From a virus, in IMG/VR virus record IMGVR_UViG_3300025890_002947, positions 1 to 27,773 of that record: a stretch of 27,773 nt of DNA, one strand, 5' to 3'. Below, in pieces: positions 15,417 through 22,150 of the stretch. Each line of letters starts with the position of its first letter. Position 1 is the first letter of the stretch. The notes below the pieces were generated by a model. It made no database searches. It was not told the DNA's origin and saw only the letters and a list, made by a program, of their open reading frames with translations. A program made the translations under genes and the position numbers.

Positions 15417-15775
15417 TTTTTACCCATAAACCCTACTGCTGCACGAACACCAAAAGAAGCTGCTACAATCACTGAGAGTGTATACTGATACCAGGCTGGC
15501 ATCTCTTCTAATGCTTGGAATCCTGCATGAACGTAATCTACTGTTTGAGGAAAGAAGCATAGTATCATTGGGATACTAAATAATAGTGTTAGCCATTCAT
15601 CTTTCCAAGAAGAGCCAGAGTTAGAAGCCATAATAGACTCCCAGTCTGCCTTGCTTTGTGCTGCTGTTACCATGACTTGAGCTTCGGCTTCAGACTTTGC
15701 TTTCATCTTCGCATTCTTGCCTTCTAGCCAAGTCTGTCCTAACCCCGCTACAGAGCTAAATATACTTCCTATCAT
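15413..15775 (-). CDS. Holin-like membrane protein
   Basis: A 120-residue protein with an amphipathic, Ala/Lys-rich N-terminal half (MIGSIFSSVAGLGQTW, then KAKSEAEAQVMVTAAQSKAD) and two hydrophobic segments (EWLTLLFSIPMILCFFPQTV, about 68-87; YQYTLSVIVAASFGVRAAVG, about 96-115), ending in Lys-Lys. The WKDEWLTLLFSIP segment is typical of proteins annotated as phage holins, though the family is defined loosely. Adjacency to the lysozyme with an ATGA overlap supports the role. Confidence 0.75.
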   Translation of the reverse strand: MIGSIFSSVAGLGQTWLEGKNAKMKAKSEAEAQVMVTAAQSKADWESIMASNSGSSWKDEWLTLLFSIPMILCFFPQTVDYVHAGFQALEEMPAWYQYTLSVIVAASFGVRAAVGFMGKK

Positions 15776-15778
15776 ATT

Positions 15779-15922
15779 CTAATTTCCAAAGTCTAACGAC
15801 TCTGTGTCTGAGAAGGCTTCGTGGCCCTCAAAGTACATTTGTATCATTACATGAAGGGCGATATCACACACTATAAGTATGAGACAAAACACTGCAAATA
15901 GTGGGATACCGCCGTACATCAT
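15779..15922 (-). CDS. Small membrane protein upstream of the holin
   Basis: A 47-residue ORF starting MMYGGIPLFAVFCLILIVCD, one hydrophobic helix (about 4-20) and then a hydrophilic acidic C-terminus ending DTESLDFGN. The ATG at 15922 overlaps the stop of the next small gene (ATGA), and its own stop lies 3 bases before the holin ATG. Placement and topology suit an antiholin or another lysis regulator; this is inference. Confidence 0.6.
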   Translation of the reverse strand: MMYGGIPLFAVFCLILIVCDIALHVMIQMYFEGHEAFSDTESLDFGN

Positions 15923-16005
15923 TTTTTCCTAGATATATAGAGTGTTATGGCAAAGCCTAAATAACACATAGATAAAATAAAGAAAGAACCTACAAGTTCT
16001 TCCAT
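15919..16005 (-). CDS. Tiny single-helix membrane protein (28 aa)
   Basis: The 28-residue product begins MEELVGSFFILSMCYLGFAI and ends YISRKK: one transmembrane helix with a basic C-terminus, presumably cytoplasmic by the positive-inside rule. The ATG at 16005 lies inside the last codons of the copper-monooxygenase gene (overlap 16 bases) and the stop overlaps the next ATG. Such coupling on both sides suggests a real gene. Function unknown; lysis timing or a partner of the exported proteins are possibilities. Confidence 0.5.
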   Translation of the reverse strand: MEELVGSFFILSMCYLGFAITLYISRKK

Positions 16006-17246
16006 GTAAATGCCCCAAAGAACATTTCATCTTCTGACATCTGTCCCCAAGGCACACTTCTGCTTGGATCAGGATTCATTAGATTCTCTGCTGAATTATC
16101 AAAAACTCCTTCTACATGAAGTACTGTACCCGCAGGTATATACTTCGGCTCTCTCCATGTATATGATAACTGCCAAGCATACTCATAGCGTGGAATATCA
16201 ATTAGCTCTTCCCAAGTGCCATCTTCGTAGTATGCTGTTGCTTTCATACTCTTGCCACGAAAGTGCATATGAGGCAAGAAAGTATGCAGCATTATATCAT
16301 CTTGTAAAACAATTTCAGCTTCCTGCACAAAATTAGGATCATATGGAGGAATGTTTGTCCATGTATCTGGGAAGATACAAGCACAGTCACCTGCCATTCT
16401 TTCCTCTGGTACTACTCCTTCATTATGAAAGTATAGTCCAATTCGTGCTTTGTCTGTTCTTGCAGTACCATCAGGAGTGTAGTGCAGTTGTAGATTTACA
16501 ACTGAACCTGCACGTAACAATCCACCAGTATTTTCATCGTAGAAGTCAGGAGTACCGCCTGGAACATATGCACTGATTTGTGCATAGTCCATGTTTCCCT
16601 GTCCTTCACCTGATACACCAAGTAGATTCATGTTACGTTCACCCGGCAAAGAAACAGTATTCAACATATGATGCATTACAGTTGGCTCGGAGGGTAAAAA
16701 TTCTGAACCCCGTAGCCATTTGTCTTCTGTTAATCCCAAAGCTACACTTGTGTAGCGATAAGGAATTGCATTCGGGCCAAGAGTTCCTACTGCTGGAATT
16801 TCTTGAGCAGGCACTTCAATAATCATATCAGGCTCGCCATGTACCCACTCTGAAGTAGAGTAAACTGTCTCTAACAGAGGGTCACGGATCTCCCCGCGAG
16901 ATATTTCAAAAGGTACTTGTGAGCCTGCGTTAATCCATTCAACAATAGTCTCCATTTCTGTATGACTTAATGTTCTGTGATTAATGATACGATCAGCGTA
17001 TTTGCGATCAATCTGGCCGGGCGGCATCTGTAGTGTTGTAACTGCTTCTTTAATTGCAGGTGCAAATGCTTGTAACATTCTGTAGTCAGTCATTGCCCAT
17101 GGTGCAATACCTCCTTCGCGGTGACAGCTTTGACACTGCTCTACAAATATTGGTGCTACATTTTCTGCGTAGTCTATAGCAACATCATCATGTGCATATG
17201 CAGCAGATGTAAATAGACTACTGGCTAGCAATACTAATTTTTTCAT
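15990..17246 (-). CDS. Exported c-type cytochrome/PHM-like copper monooxygenase (copy 2)
   Basis: A 418-residue secreted protein. Seen: signal peptide MKKLVLLASSLFTSAAYAHD; one haem c motif CQSCH (C38, C41, H42) in a small cytochrome domain (about 20-110); then a copper type II, ascorbate-dependent monooxygenase-like domain. Its candidate copper ligands are all visible: HH in TVMHHMLN, H in LQLHYTPDG, HMH in FLPHMHFRGK and M in SEDEMFFGAF. The stretch IDIPRYEYAWQLSYTWREPK and DNSAENLMNPDPSRSVPWG match bacterial proteins of this fusion type. Known: PHM enzymes hydroxylate using two copper sites; the substrate of bacterial fusions is unknown. Start ATG 17246 follows GGAGGAAAG; it overlaps copy 1 by 29 bases. 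Confidence 0.85.
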   Translation of the reverse strand: MKKLVLLASSLFTSAAYAHDDVAIDYAENVAPIFVEQCQSCHREGGIAPWAMTDYRMLQAFAPAIKEAVTTLQMPPGQIDRKYADRIINHRTLSHTEMETIVEWINAGSQVPFEISRGEIRDPLLETVYSTSEWVHGEPDMIIEVPAQEIPAVGTLGPNAIPYRYTSVALGLTEDKWLRGSEFLPSEPTVMHHMLNTVSLPGERNMNLLGVSGEGQGNMDYAQISAYVPGGTPDFYDENTGGLLRAGSVVNLQLHYTPDGTARTDKARIGLYFHNEGVVPEERMAGDCACIFPDTWTNIPPYDPNFVQEAEIVLQDDIMLHTFLPHMHFRGKSMKATAYYEDGTWEELIDIPRYEYAWQLSYTWREPKYIPAGTVLHVEGVFDNSAENLMNPDPSRSVPWGQMSEDEMFFGAFTWKNL

Positions 17247-18528
17247 TTCTTTCCTCCAATATTGCGTCATATCCTTCATCATCTAAATGAGTAATAGCTA
17301 TCCACGCGTGAGACATCTCGTCACCCGTTCTACTGCCATCCACTACCCACATATCAGGATCAGGATTGTTAAGATTATCGACAGTATTGTCATACCACTG
17401 CTTGATTACTAATACAGCACCTGTTGGAACAAGAGGTGCTACATCTTCTGCGTATATATGACTGTGATGCCATGTTGCTGACCAATTTGAAATCTGACTT
17501 ATAGATTCTGTACGTCCTGTCTCAGGATAATAAATCTCTAAACTAGCTGCGTTCATACGCAAATGACCGTGTGGTTGAAAACTATCAATACGGACAGGAT
17601 GGTCAAAGCTATGAAAGCCTTGAGTCATTGCATAACCATGAGGAGGAATAATTAAATGTCCATTCTCATAGCCTTCTCGTAAAGGGTACAAACGAAGATC
17701 TTGATTATAGGTATTCTCTTCGTATCCTTCATCATGAAACCAAAGACCGATCTCTACTACGTTGTCTTCAATCATCTGGCCTTCGGCTGTTGCTCCAACT
17801 CCACCCGGAAACATATGAATGTCCCATCGTACTAAGGAATTTGCAGGCATTGTACGGCATACACCTTTCGGCATTACTTCGCCCCACTTACCCATTGCAT
17901 ACTCGGTTAGCTGTCCATGTGGTACTAACTCACCTTCTTCATCGTACATATATACGTCAGAGTTAGCATGGTGCACTACTGCTGCTGCATCTCCCCGAGG
18001 CTTTACTTGGACAGCTTTGATACATCTACTTTCTGTCAAACCTGGGTCTACGAATTCCTTACTCCATAAGTCATTTCCTTTTGCAGGAATATCATATGCT
18101 TGGGAAGGAACAATTAAATCTGGTTGTCCAAACATAGCTGCAAAACGCCAATCATCTGGATTTGGCATTTCAGGCATTTGAGGAGTAATGTCGGCTTCTC
18201 CATAGGGAGACCCCGCATTGACCCATGCTACAATTGAATCTATATCTTCCTGTTTAAGTCGCCAATCACCTTCGAGGTCTTGTATGCCAATATGCTGATC
18301 ATAAGCATATGGTGGCATTTCTCGACTGGCTACTTTATAGGAAATGAGAGGTGCCCAGGGTCGAAGCTGCTCATAGCTTTCAAAACTCATCGGGCCTATA
18401 CCACCAATACGGTGGCAAGTTACACAGTTATTATTGATAATGTTAGCAATTCCATTTGTGTAAGTGGCTTCATCTGCAGAAGCCTGTGTGGACAAGGCTA
18501 TTGCTGCTGCTATCGCTAGTTTTTTCAT
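17218..18528 (-). CDS. Exported c-type cytochrome/PHM-like copper monooxygenase (copy 1)
   Basis: A 436-residue paralogue of the next gene, with the same order. Seen: signal peptide MKKLAIAAAIALSTQASA; haem c motif CVTCH (C35, C38, H39); the GIGPMSFESYEQLRPWAP segment; then the copper domain with HH in VVHHANSD, H in WDIHMFPGG, HGH in FQPHGHLRMN and M in GDEMSHAW. WYDNTVDNLNNPDPDMWV matches the DNS-x-NxxNPDP block of copy 2. The two differ greatly outside these motifs, so the duplication is old or they arrived as a pair. The product should be periplasmic and needs the host Sec system, haem lyase and copper. ATG 18528 follows AGAGAAG; a terminator-like hairpin lies just upstream. Confidence 0.85.
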   Translation of the reverse strand: MKKLAIAAAIALSTQASADEATYTNGIANIINNNCVTCHRIGGIGPMSFESYEQLRPWAPLISYKVASREMPPYAYDQHIGIQDLEGDWRLKQEDIDSIVAWVNAGSPYGEADITPQMPEMPNPDDWRFAAMFGQPDLIVPSQAYDIPAKGNDLWSKEFVDPGLTESRCIKAVQVKPRGDAAAVVHHANSDVYMYDEEGELVPHGQLTEYAMGKWGEVMPKGVCRTMPANSLVRWDIHMFPGGVGATAEGQMIEDNVVEIGLWFHDEGYEENTYNQDLRLYPLREGYENGHLIIPPHGYAMTQGFHSFDHPVRIDSFQPHGHLRMNAASLEIYYPETGRTESISQISNWSATWHHSHIYAEDVAPLVPTGAVLVIKQWYDNTVDNLNNPDPDMWVVDGSRTGDEMSHAWIAITHLDDEGYDAILEERNEKISIASQ

Positions 18529-18541
18529 ATGCTTCTCTTTT

Positions 18542-18571
18542 AAAAATGGGGCCAAAGTTTCCCATGGCCCC
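18542..18571 (-). terminator. Rho-independent terminator or attenuator before the cytochrome pair
   Basis: Minus strand: GGGGCCA (18571-18565) pairs with TGGCCCC (18554-18548), and ATTTTT follows. It ends 14 bases before the ATG at 18528, so the cytochrome/copper genes need readthrough; it may act as an attenuator. Confidence 0.7.
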
Positions 18572-18579
18572 GCTGTTGC

Positions 18580-18696
18580 TTATATTGAGAGAGCTAATAT
18601 CGAAGCAGGAATTCCTAGTGATAACACTACAATTCCAAGCGAAATAATGCTTGCTTCGAAGATGTCTCTCTTTCGAGTTCTATCTAAACTTTTCAA
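18580..18696 (-). CDS. Small membrane protein (38 aa)
   Basis: Starts with TTG at 18696 preceded by AGGAG seven bases upstream; the product begins MKSLDRTRKRDIFEASIISL and ends in one hydrophobic helix (about 15-38). The basic N-terminus should stay in the cytoplasm. It lies 10 bases after Hsp20 and immediately before a terminator-like hairpin. Unrecognised; supported by ribosome site, position and membrane topology only. Confidence 0.5.
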   Translation of the reverse strand: MKSLDRTRKRDIFEASIISLGIVVLSLGIPASILALSI

Positions 18697-18705
18697 TGAC
18701 TTCTC

Positions 18706-19116
18706 CTAGTCAATACTAATGGTTACGGGGCGTTCCTCTTCAGGTAATTCTTGCTGCAAGGAAATACAAAGCAATCCGCGGTCCATGTAGGCTTTTTCTA
18801 ATGTAATATAATCCCCTACTTTGAACTGGCGGCTAAAACATTTACCACTTAATCCTTTGTAAAGGTATTCCTCATCTGAACTTTCTGTCTGCTTTGTAGT
18901 GCCTTTCACGCTGAGTACGTTTTTATGTAGCGAGATCTCAACATCCTCTTTAAGCCATCCAGGTATTGCAAGCTCAACACGATACCCGGTTTCGCCTACC
19001 TTTACGATGTTATAACGAGGATAACCTCCATCTATTGTACTCGCAGAGAAGTCATTTTCTAAGCGGTCAAACCCAACAAAAAATTTATTAAAGTCTGCCA
19101 TAGACAATCTAGTCAT
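18706..19116 (-). CDS. hsp20: Small heat-shock protein (Hsp20/alpha-crystallin)
   Basis: ATP-independent holdase of 136 residues. Seen: N-terminal MADFNKFFVGFDRL (IbpA-like start), an alpha-crystallin domain (about 33-125) with YNIVKVGETGYRVELAIPGW, EDVEISLHKNVLSVKG and a beta-rich middle, and a C-terminal ISI element that fits the I-x-I anchor of the family. Hsp20 genes are frequent in marine phages and may protect phage proteins during assembly. The ATG at 19116 follows AAGGAG. It lies in one transcript with the small genes upstream (promoter 19538-19566). Confidence 0.92.
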   Translation of the reverse strand: MTRLSMADFNKFFVGFDRLENDFSASTIDGGYPRYNIVKVGETGYRVELAIPGWLKEDVEISLHKNVLSVKGTTKQTESSDEEYLYKGLSGKCFSRQFKVGDYITLEKAYMDRGLLCISLQQELPEEERPVTISID

Positions 19117-19167
19117 TTTTTACTCCTTGCGCCCTTTCGGTACGCTCTTGAAACCCTTGCGGCGTTT

Positions 19168-19365
19168 CTACTTACTTTCTAGTTTTGCAGCGTTATTTTT
19201 GATGCACTCCTTGCTGCAATGAAGCACATTCTGATGATCGAGATACAACTTAAATACTCGACCACATTCAACACATTTTCGAGTTGGAATTTCTTTTTTC
19301 ATACGAATCATATTGTTTGAAACTGTGCTATTTCTTTGAACTCTCATTTGTAAAGCTCTACTCAT
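19168..19365 (-). CDS. Small zinc-finger-like protein
   Basis: A 65-residue protein with a basic N-terminus and a putative four-Cys zinc site: CVECGRVFKLYLDHQNVLHC and then SKEC (C31, C34, C50, C54 from the MSRAL start). The ATG at 19365 overlaps the stop of the upstream gene in ATGAGTAG, a reason to prefer it; downstream ATGs (MRVQ, MKKE) are also possible. A longer frame reaching 19539 would run into the promoter. Function unknown; likely nucleic-acid or protein binding. Confidence 0.6.
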   Translation of the reverse strand: MSRALQMRVQRNSTVSNNMIRMKKEIPTRKCVECGRVFKLYLDHQNVLHCSKECIKNNAAKLESK

Positions 19366-19495
19366 CAATTTCGATGTACCCCTCTTCGGCAAGGTACTCA
19401 AGTGTAGCTTCAATACCAGATTTTCTGCCGTAGTACCAAGAGGTAGCTCCGCATCCAAAAACGCAGAATAAAAATAAAACCATAAGATCGTCCAT
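19358..19495 (-). CDS. Small membrane protein (45 aa)
   Basis: Product begins MDDLMVLFLFCVFGCGATSW, a single hydrophobic helix, followed by YYGRKSGIEATLEYLAEEGY and an acidic end. The ATG at 19495 has AGGAG seven bases upstream and is the first gene after promoter 19538-19566. The short C-terminal helix (IEATLEYLAEEGYIEI) is like that of other phage membrane peptides. Function unknown. Confidence 0.6.
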   Translation of the reverse strand: MDDLMVLFLFCVFGCGATSWYYGRKSGIEATLEYLAEEGYIEIDE

Positions 19496-19537
19496 TCACA
19501 ACTCCTAAAATTTAGCTGTAACATTAGTTTAGAGTAC

Positions 19538-19566
19538 ATTGTACAGGATTTCTACTAAAATGTCAA
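19538..19566 (-). promoter_or_regulatory. Sigma70-type promoter, leftward arm of the divergent pair
   Basis: Minus strand: TTGACA (19561-19566) and TACAAT (19538-19543), 17-base spacer. Drives the small membrane, zinc-finger and Hsp20 genes and, by readthrough, the cytochrome/copper and lysis genes. Confidence 0.8.
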
Positions 19567-19611
19567 GATTTGTTTTTAGATGGTTAAATAAAAGTTTTGC
19601 AAAAATAATTC

Positions 19612-19640
19612 TTGACATTTTAGTTATATTCTCATATAAT
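19612..19640 (+). promoter_or_regulatory. Sigma70-type promoter, rightward arm, leaderless geometry
   Basis: TTGACA (19612-19617) and TATAAT (19635-19640) with a 17-base spacer; the ATG of the next gene is at 19648, seven bases after the -10, so transcription should start at or beside the start codon. Sole recognised promoter for the plus-strand block to 23437. Confidence 0.85.
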
Positions 19641-19647
19641 GTACAGT

Positions 19648-19818
19648 ATGAGAAAAACATGGACAGATAAAGAAAGACAAATTTTGAAGGACTATTACGG
19701 AAAGATTTCGCTTGTAGACTTACAGGCGAAGCTGCCCAATAGAAATCCTAATCAAATTTATAAACAAGTATCCTATCTGAGAAAAAGAGGGTGGACTTTT
19801 GGCACACTACTTATTTGA
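19648..19818 (+). CDS. Small Myb/SANT-like HTH protein, leaderless
   Basis: A 56-residue protein beginning MRKTWTDKERQILKDYYGKI. It forms one HTH unit: helix 1 TDKERQILKDYYGK, helix 2 SLVDLQAKLPN, recognition helix NPNQIYKQVSYLRKRGW. The pattern (W-T-x-x-E at the start, then a helix ending in K-R-G-W) matches the units of the 7845-8570 array protein. There is no ribosome-binding site; the mRNA is predicted to start at the ATG. As first gene of the plus-strand operon, beside divergent promoters, it is a candidate regulator of both arms. Confidence 0.7.
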   Translation: MRKTWTDKERQILKDYYGKISLVDLQAKLPNRNPNQIYKQVSYLRKRGWTFGTLLI

Positions 19819-20368
19819 AAAACCTTTTCCGGCAAGAAAACTATTATCAGAACACTACATACGAATACTACAAAAGTTTTACAAAGATAAAATAGAAACT
19901 GATATCGGTGAAGGGTACAATACACATTACAGTGACAAAAACTTTGAGTATGAAATTGCACAAAAATTCATTGAAGTAGTAAAAGAAACTTTCGTATTCG
20001 ATGAAAATATAATTTGTGAAAAGAATGGATACTTAGGCACTCAAGCATTTGGTAAATTTTATCCAATAAAGTCTTGGGTGTATTGTCAAAACTATAAGTA
20101 CTCTACTTCTGCATGGCATAGTCATATAAATACTTCGACTATAAATGCAGTTTTGTATCACAATATGCCCAAAGCTGGAGGAGAGTTGTGCTTTGATATT
20201 TTCGGAGATAAATTCGAAATAACTCCGAAAGAAGGACACATCTATATTTTTCCTTATTGGGCCTACCATGCTCCAATGCCTCAAGATGATGACTCATGGA
20301 GAGTATGTGTAAACTTAGAACTTATGACTGAACAACGACCTTTAACAAAGTCAGGTATATTATGGTAA
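19799..20368 (+). CDS. Putative 2OG-Fe(II) oxygenase-like protein
   Basis: A 189-residue protein with a double-stranded beta-helix signature: SAWHSHINTSTINAVLYHNM, GGELCFDIFGDKFEITPKEG, HIYIFPYWAYHAPMPQ and SWRVCVNLEL. Iron ligands would be H107, H157 and a residue near 109, and R168 would bind 2-oxoglutarate. The usual HxD is HSH here (H107, H109), so either an HxH variant or a changed activity. Known: phage oxygenases of this kind hydroxylate proteins, nucleosides or small molecules; the substrate is not predictable. Start is TTG at 19799 after AGAGGG, overlapping the HTH gene by 20 bases. Confidence 0.6.
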   Translation: MAHYLFEKPFPARKLLSEHYIRILQKFYKDKIETDIGEGYNTHYSDKNFEYEIAQKFIEVVKETFVFDENIICEKNGYLGTQAFGKFYPIKSWVYCQNYKYSTSAWHSHINTSTINAVLYHNMPKAGGELCFDIFGDKFEITPKEGHIYIFPYWAYHAPMPQDDDSWRVCVNLELMTEQRPLTKSGILW

Positions 20369-21294
20369 ATGTAGGAATATTAATAGATGGGGGTGCAGGA
20401 AGAATAATTGCATCCATACCGGCAATACGAAAATATATTAGAAACAATCCTGAACACAAAGTAAAAGTATTTTGCAATGGGTGGAGCGATCTTCTATGGG
20501 GCATACCTGAAATAGAAAGTAATCTGTTCTCCACAGAAACTGCGAATATATTTGAAACTCAGATAAAAGATTGCGAAATATTCATACATCCAGAACCCTA
20601 TTCTTTGTCTAGCTACTTTAATCAGCATACTTCGTTAGTTACAGCTTTTGATGAGATAATAAACAACACAAAAGATCATGAAGATTTAGAAGCTCCACAA
20701 CTTATACTTAGTAAAACTGAAAAAGTAGGGGCACAAAATGTGATAGAAAAGGTAAAAGAAGTTCAAGGAAAGGAAAAGACTATCATATTTCAACCCTTTG
20801 GTAGAAGCATATCAAGAGGTCCTGGAGGAGAAGTGTATGATCCTACTTCTCGTTCAATTAATCCAGGTGACTTTATTTTACTTGCAAAAGAATTAAGAAG
20901 GCATTATAATGTATTATTCTTTGGAGAAAGACAATTTTACATAGAAGATGATACATATAAATTTGATGGAACCTTACGAGAGTTCGCAGCAATTATATCT
21001 GCATCAGACTATTTTATAGGATGTGATTCAGTAGGACAGCATATGGCAAGAGCACTTAATAAGTTTGGCACTGTTATACTTGGCTCTACTTTTGCGGATA
21101 ATGTTTCATACCCTGGCTGGTTTCATATATTTCAAAAGCATAACCCAGTAAGATATTCTCCAATAAGACTGAGTGGAATAGACTCTCACTTAGCAGATAG
21201 ACGAAATGAAGTTTGTATGGAATTTACAAACGAACAGATAGATAGCCTTTTTGAGGGGATACAAAATGATATTCAGTACTTCTTATCAAGATGA
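20362..21294 (+). CDS. Glycosyltransferase, GT9/heptosyltransferase-like
   Basis: A 310-residue GT-B fold protein. Seen: the N-terminal GILIDGGAGRIIASIPAIRK (like the G-x-GD-x-x-x-x-x-P element of heptosyltransferases) and C-terminal nucleotide-sugar domain with IIFQPFGRS, FILLAKELRRHYNVLFFGE and YFIGCDSVGQHMARALNKFG, the last matching the GxDSGxxHxA element of GT9. Enzymes of this family transfer heptose or similar sugars. In a phage it may modify phage components or host surface glycans. It follows the oxygenase with a 7-base overlap, suggesting a joint modification pathway; substrate unknown. Confidence 0.7.
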   Translation: MVNVGILIDGGAGRIIASIPAIRKYIRNNPEHKVKVFCNGWSDLLWGIPEIESNLFSTETANIFETQIKDCEIFIHPEPYSLSSYFNQHTSLVTAFDEIINNTKDHEDLEAPQLILSKTEKVGAQNVIEKVKEVQGKEKTIIFQPFGRSISRGPGGEVYDPTSRSINPGDFILLAKELRRHYNVLFFGERQFYIEDDTYKFDGTLREFAAIISASDYFIGCDSVGQHMARALNKFGTVILGSTFADNVSYPGWFHIFQKHNPVRYSPIRLSGIDSHLADRRNEVCMEFTNEQIDSLFEGIQNDIQYFLSR

Positions 21295-21427
21295 AAAAGA
21301 ATTTTATGAAAAATATGGTAAGCTGCCTGATTATATGTATGATGTAATAGCAGCTTCAGGATGGACAGAAGAACAAGTTTTAGAACTAATAGGAGTGAAA
21401 GATGGGCGTAAAGCTGAAGAAGAGTGA
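21266..21427 (+). CDS. Small acidic protein (53 aa), unknown function
   Basis: Begins MIFSTSYQDEKEFYEKYGKL and ends KDGRKAEEE; the centre YDVIAASGWTEEQVLELIGV reads as two short helices. The ATG at 21266 has GAGGGG seven bases upstream and overlaps the glycosyltransferase end by 29 bases; its stop overlaps the next gene by 26. Small proteins with the ASGWTEEQVLELIG-like end also look like a short HTH or UBA-type fold. Not recognised. Confidence 0.6.
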   Translation: MIFSTSYQDEKEFYEKYGKLPDYMYDVIAASGWTEEQVLELIGVKDGRKAEEE

Positions 21428-21695
21428 GAAGGTGACAGATCGTGTGACTAAAGTAGTTTCTACAAAGCATACTTACATAAAGGCCGCTTCCTTGCAAACC
21501 TTGCAGGATATTCTGCTGGCTGCAAATACCCCGCCCAAGTTGAAGTCCAAGATAATGGACGAGCTGGAAAGGAGATGCAAACTTGCCAAGAGTAACAGTA
21601 AGAAACAACAACGTAGAAGCGGCACTGAGAGTGTTCAAACGTACAGTAACAAACGCGGGAATACTATTCGAGTATCGACAGCGGCAGGAGTATGA
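21402..21695 (+). CDS. Small basic phage protein, unknown function
   Basis: A 97-residue basic protein. The first 60 residues are plausible as a domain (MGVKLKKSEKVTDRVTKVVS, HTYIKAASLQTLQDILLAAN, PPKLKSKIMDELERRCK); the remainder is low-complexity Ser/Arg/Thr and overlaps bS21 by 113 bases in another frame. The K-x-x-HxY-x-K...L...TPPKLKxKIxxELxRR pattern is familiar from small marine-phage proteins without known function. The ATG follows AGGAG. Immediate coupling to bS21 hints at a role near translation; this is inference. Confidence 0.6.
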   Translation: MGVKLKKSEKVTDRVTKVVSTKHTYIKAASLQTLQDILLAANTPPKLKSKIMDELERRCKLAKSNSKKQQRRSGTESVQTYSNKRGNTIRVSTAAGV

Positions 21696-21786
21696 TAAAC
21701 CTTCCGCCAAACGACACAAAGCTAGACAATCCGCAAAGTTAAGAGAAAAAAAGAGGCAGAATGAAATTAAAACAAACAAATTTTGA
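21583..21786 (+). CDS. rpsU: Ribosomal protein bS21
   Basis: A 67-residue phage copy of small-subunit protein bS21. Seen: MPRVTVRNNNVEAALRVFKR, TVTNAGILFEYRQRQEYDKP, SAKRHKARQSAKLREKKRQN. This aligns along its length with bacterial S21 (VRxNxxxxxALRxFKR, then xAGIxxExRxRxxYxKPSxxRxR and a Lys/Arg-rich tail). Known: bS21 sits near the mRNA exit and the anti-Shine-Dalgarno site and helps initiation; phage copies occur in pelagiphages and other aquatic phages and may bias ribosomes to phage mRNAs. Start is TTG at 21583 with AAGGAG eight bases upstream. It is nested in the end of the preceding gene, an unusual arrangement. Confidence 0.9.
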   Translation: MPRVTVRNNNVEAALRVFKRTVTNAGILFEYRQRQEYDKPSAKRHKARQSAKLREKKRQNEIKTNKF

Positions 21787-22150
21787 AGCTGTTCGCGAGT
21801 TTATGGTTGCTTGCGATCAAAAGGTAAAGAGCACACCCGCATTTCCAGATCAGGATACAATGGATCTTCGACTGAGTCTCATTGAAGAAGAATTCGGTGA
21901 GCTGTTGTGGGCATTAGATAATCGAGACATGATAGAGGTTGCAGACGCACTTGCAGATATTCTGTATGTAGTCTATGGAATGGGACACTCATTTGGTATT
22001 GACCTGGATGTCTGTTTCGAAGAAGTACAGCGAAGCAATATGTCCAAACTCGTAGATGGCAAAGCCGTTAAAAATCAGTTTGGTAAAGTAATGAAAGGTA
22101 GTAACTTTTCTGAGCCTGATTTCAGCAAATGGATACCCGCCGATGTCTAA
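21761..22150 (+). CDS. MazG-like nucleotide pyrophosphohydrolase
   Basis: A 129-residue all-alpha NTP-PPase family protein. Seen: SLIEEEFGELLWALDNRDMI and EVADALADILYVVYGMG, giving the E-x2-E...E-x2-D metal-binding pattern of MazG/PRA-PH proteins. It hydrolyses NTPs or dNTPs to monophosphates and pyrophosphate; MazG-like proteins occur in many marine phages, possibly adjusting nucleotide or alarmone pools. The ATG at 21761 overlaps bS21 by 26 bases, with GAGG upstream. A second nucleotide-hydrolase-like protein lies at 12065-12484. Confidence 0.8.
   Translation: MKLKQTNFEAVREFMVACDQKVKSTPAFPDQDTMDLRLSLIEEEFGELLWALDNRDMIEVADALADILYVVYGMGHSFGIDLDVCFEEVQRSNMSKLVDGKAVKNQFGKVMKGSNFSEPDFSKWIPADV

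Noticed and set aside
21273-21779. 168-codon minus-strand ORF opposite bS21
   Set aside because: The plus strand carries recognisable bS21 and a tightly coupled operon; the opposite translation is a Leu/Ser/Cys-rich shadow.
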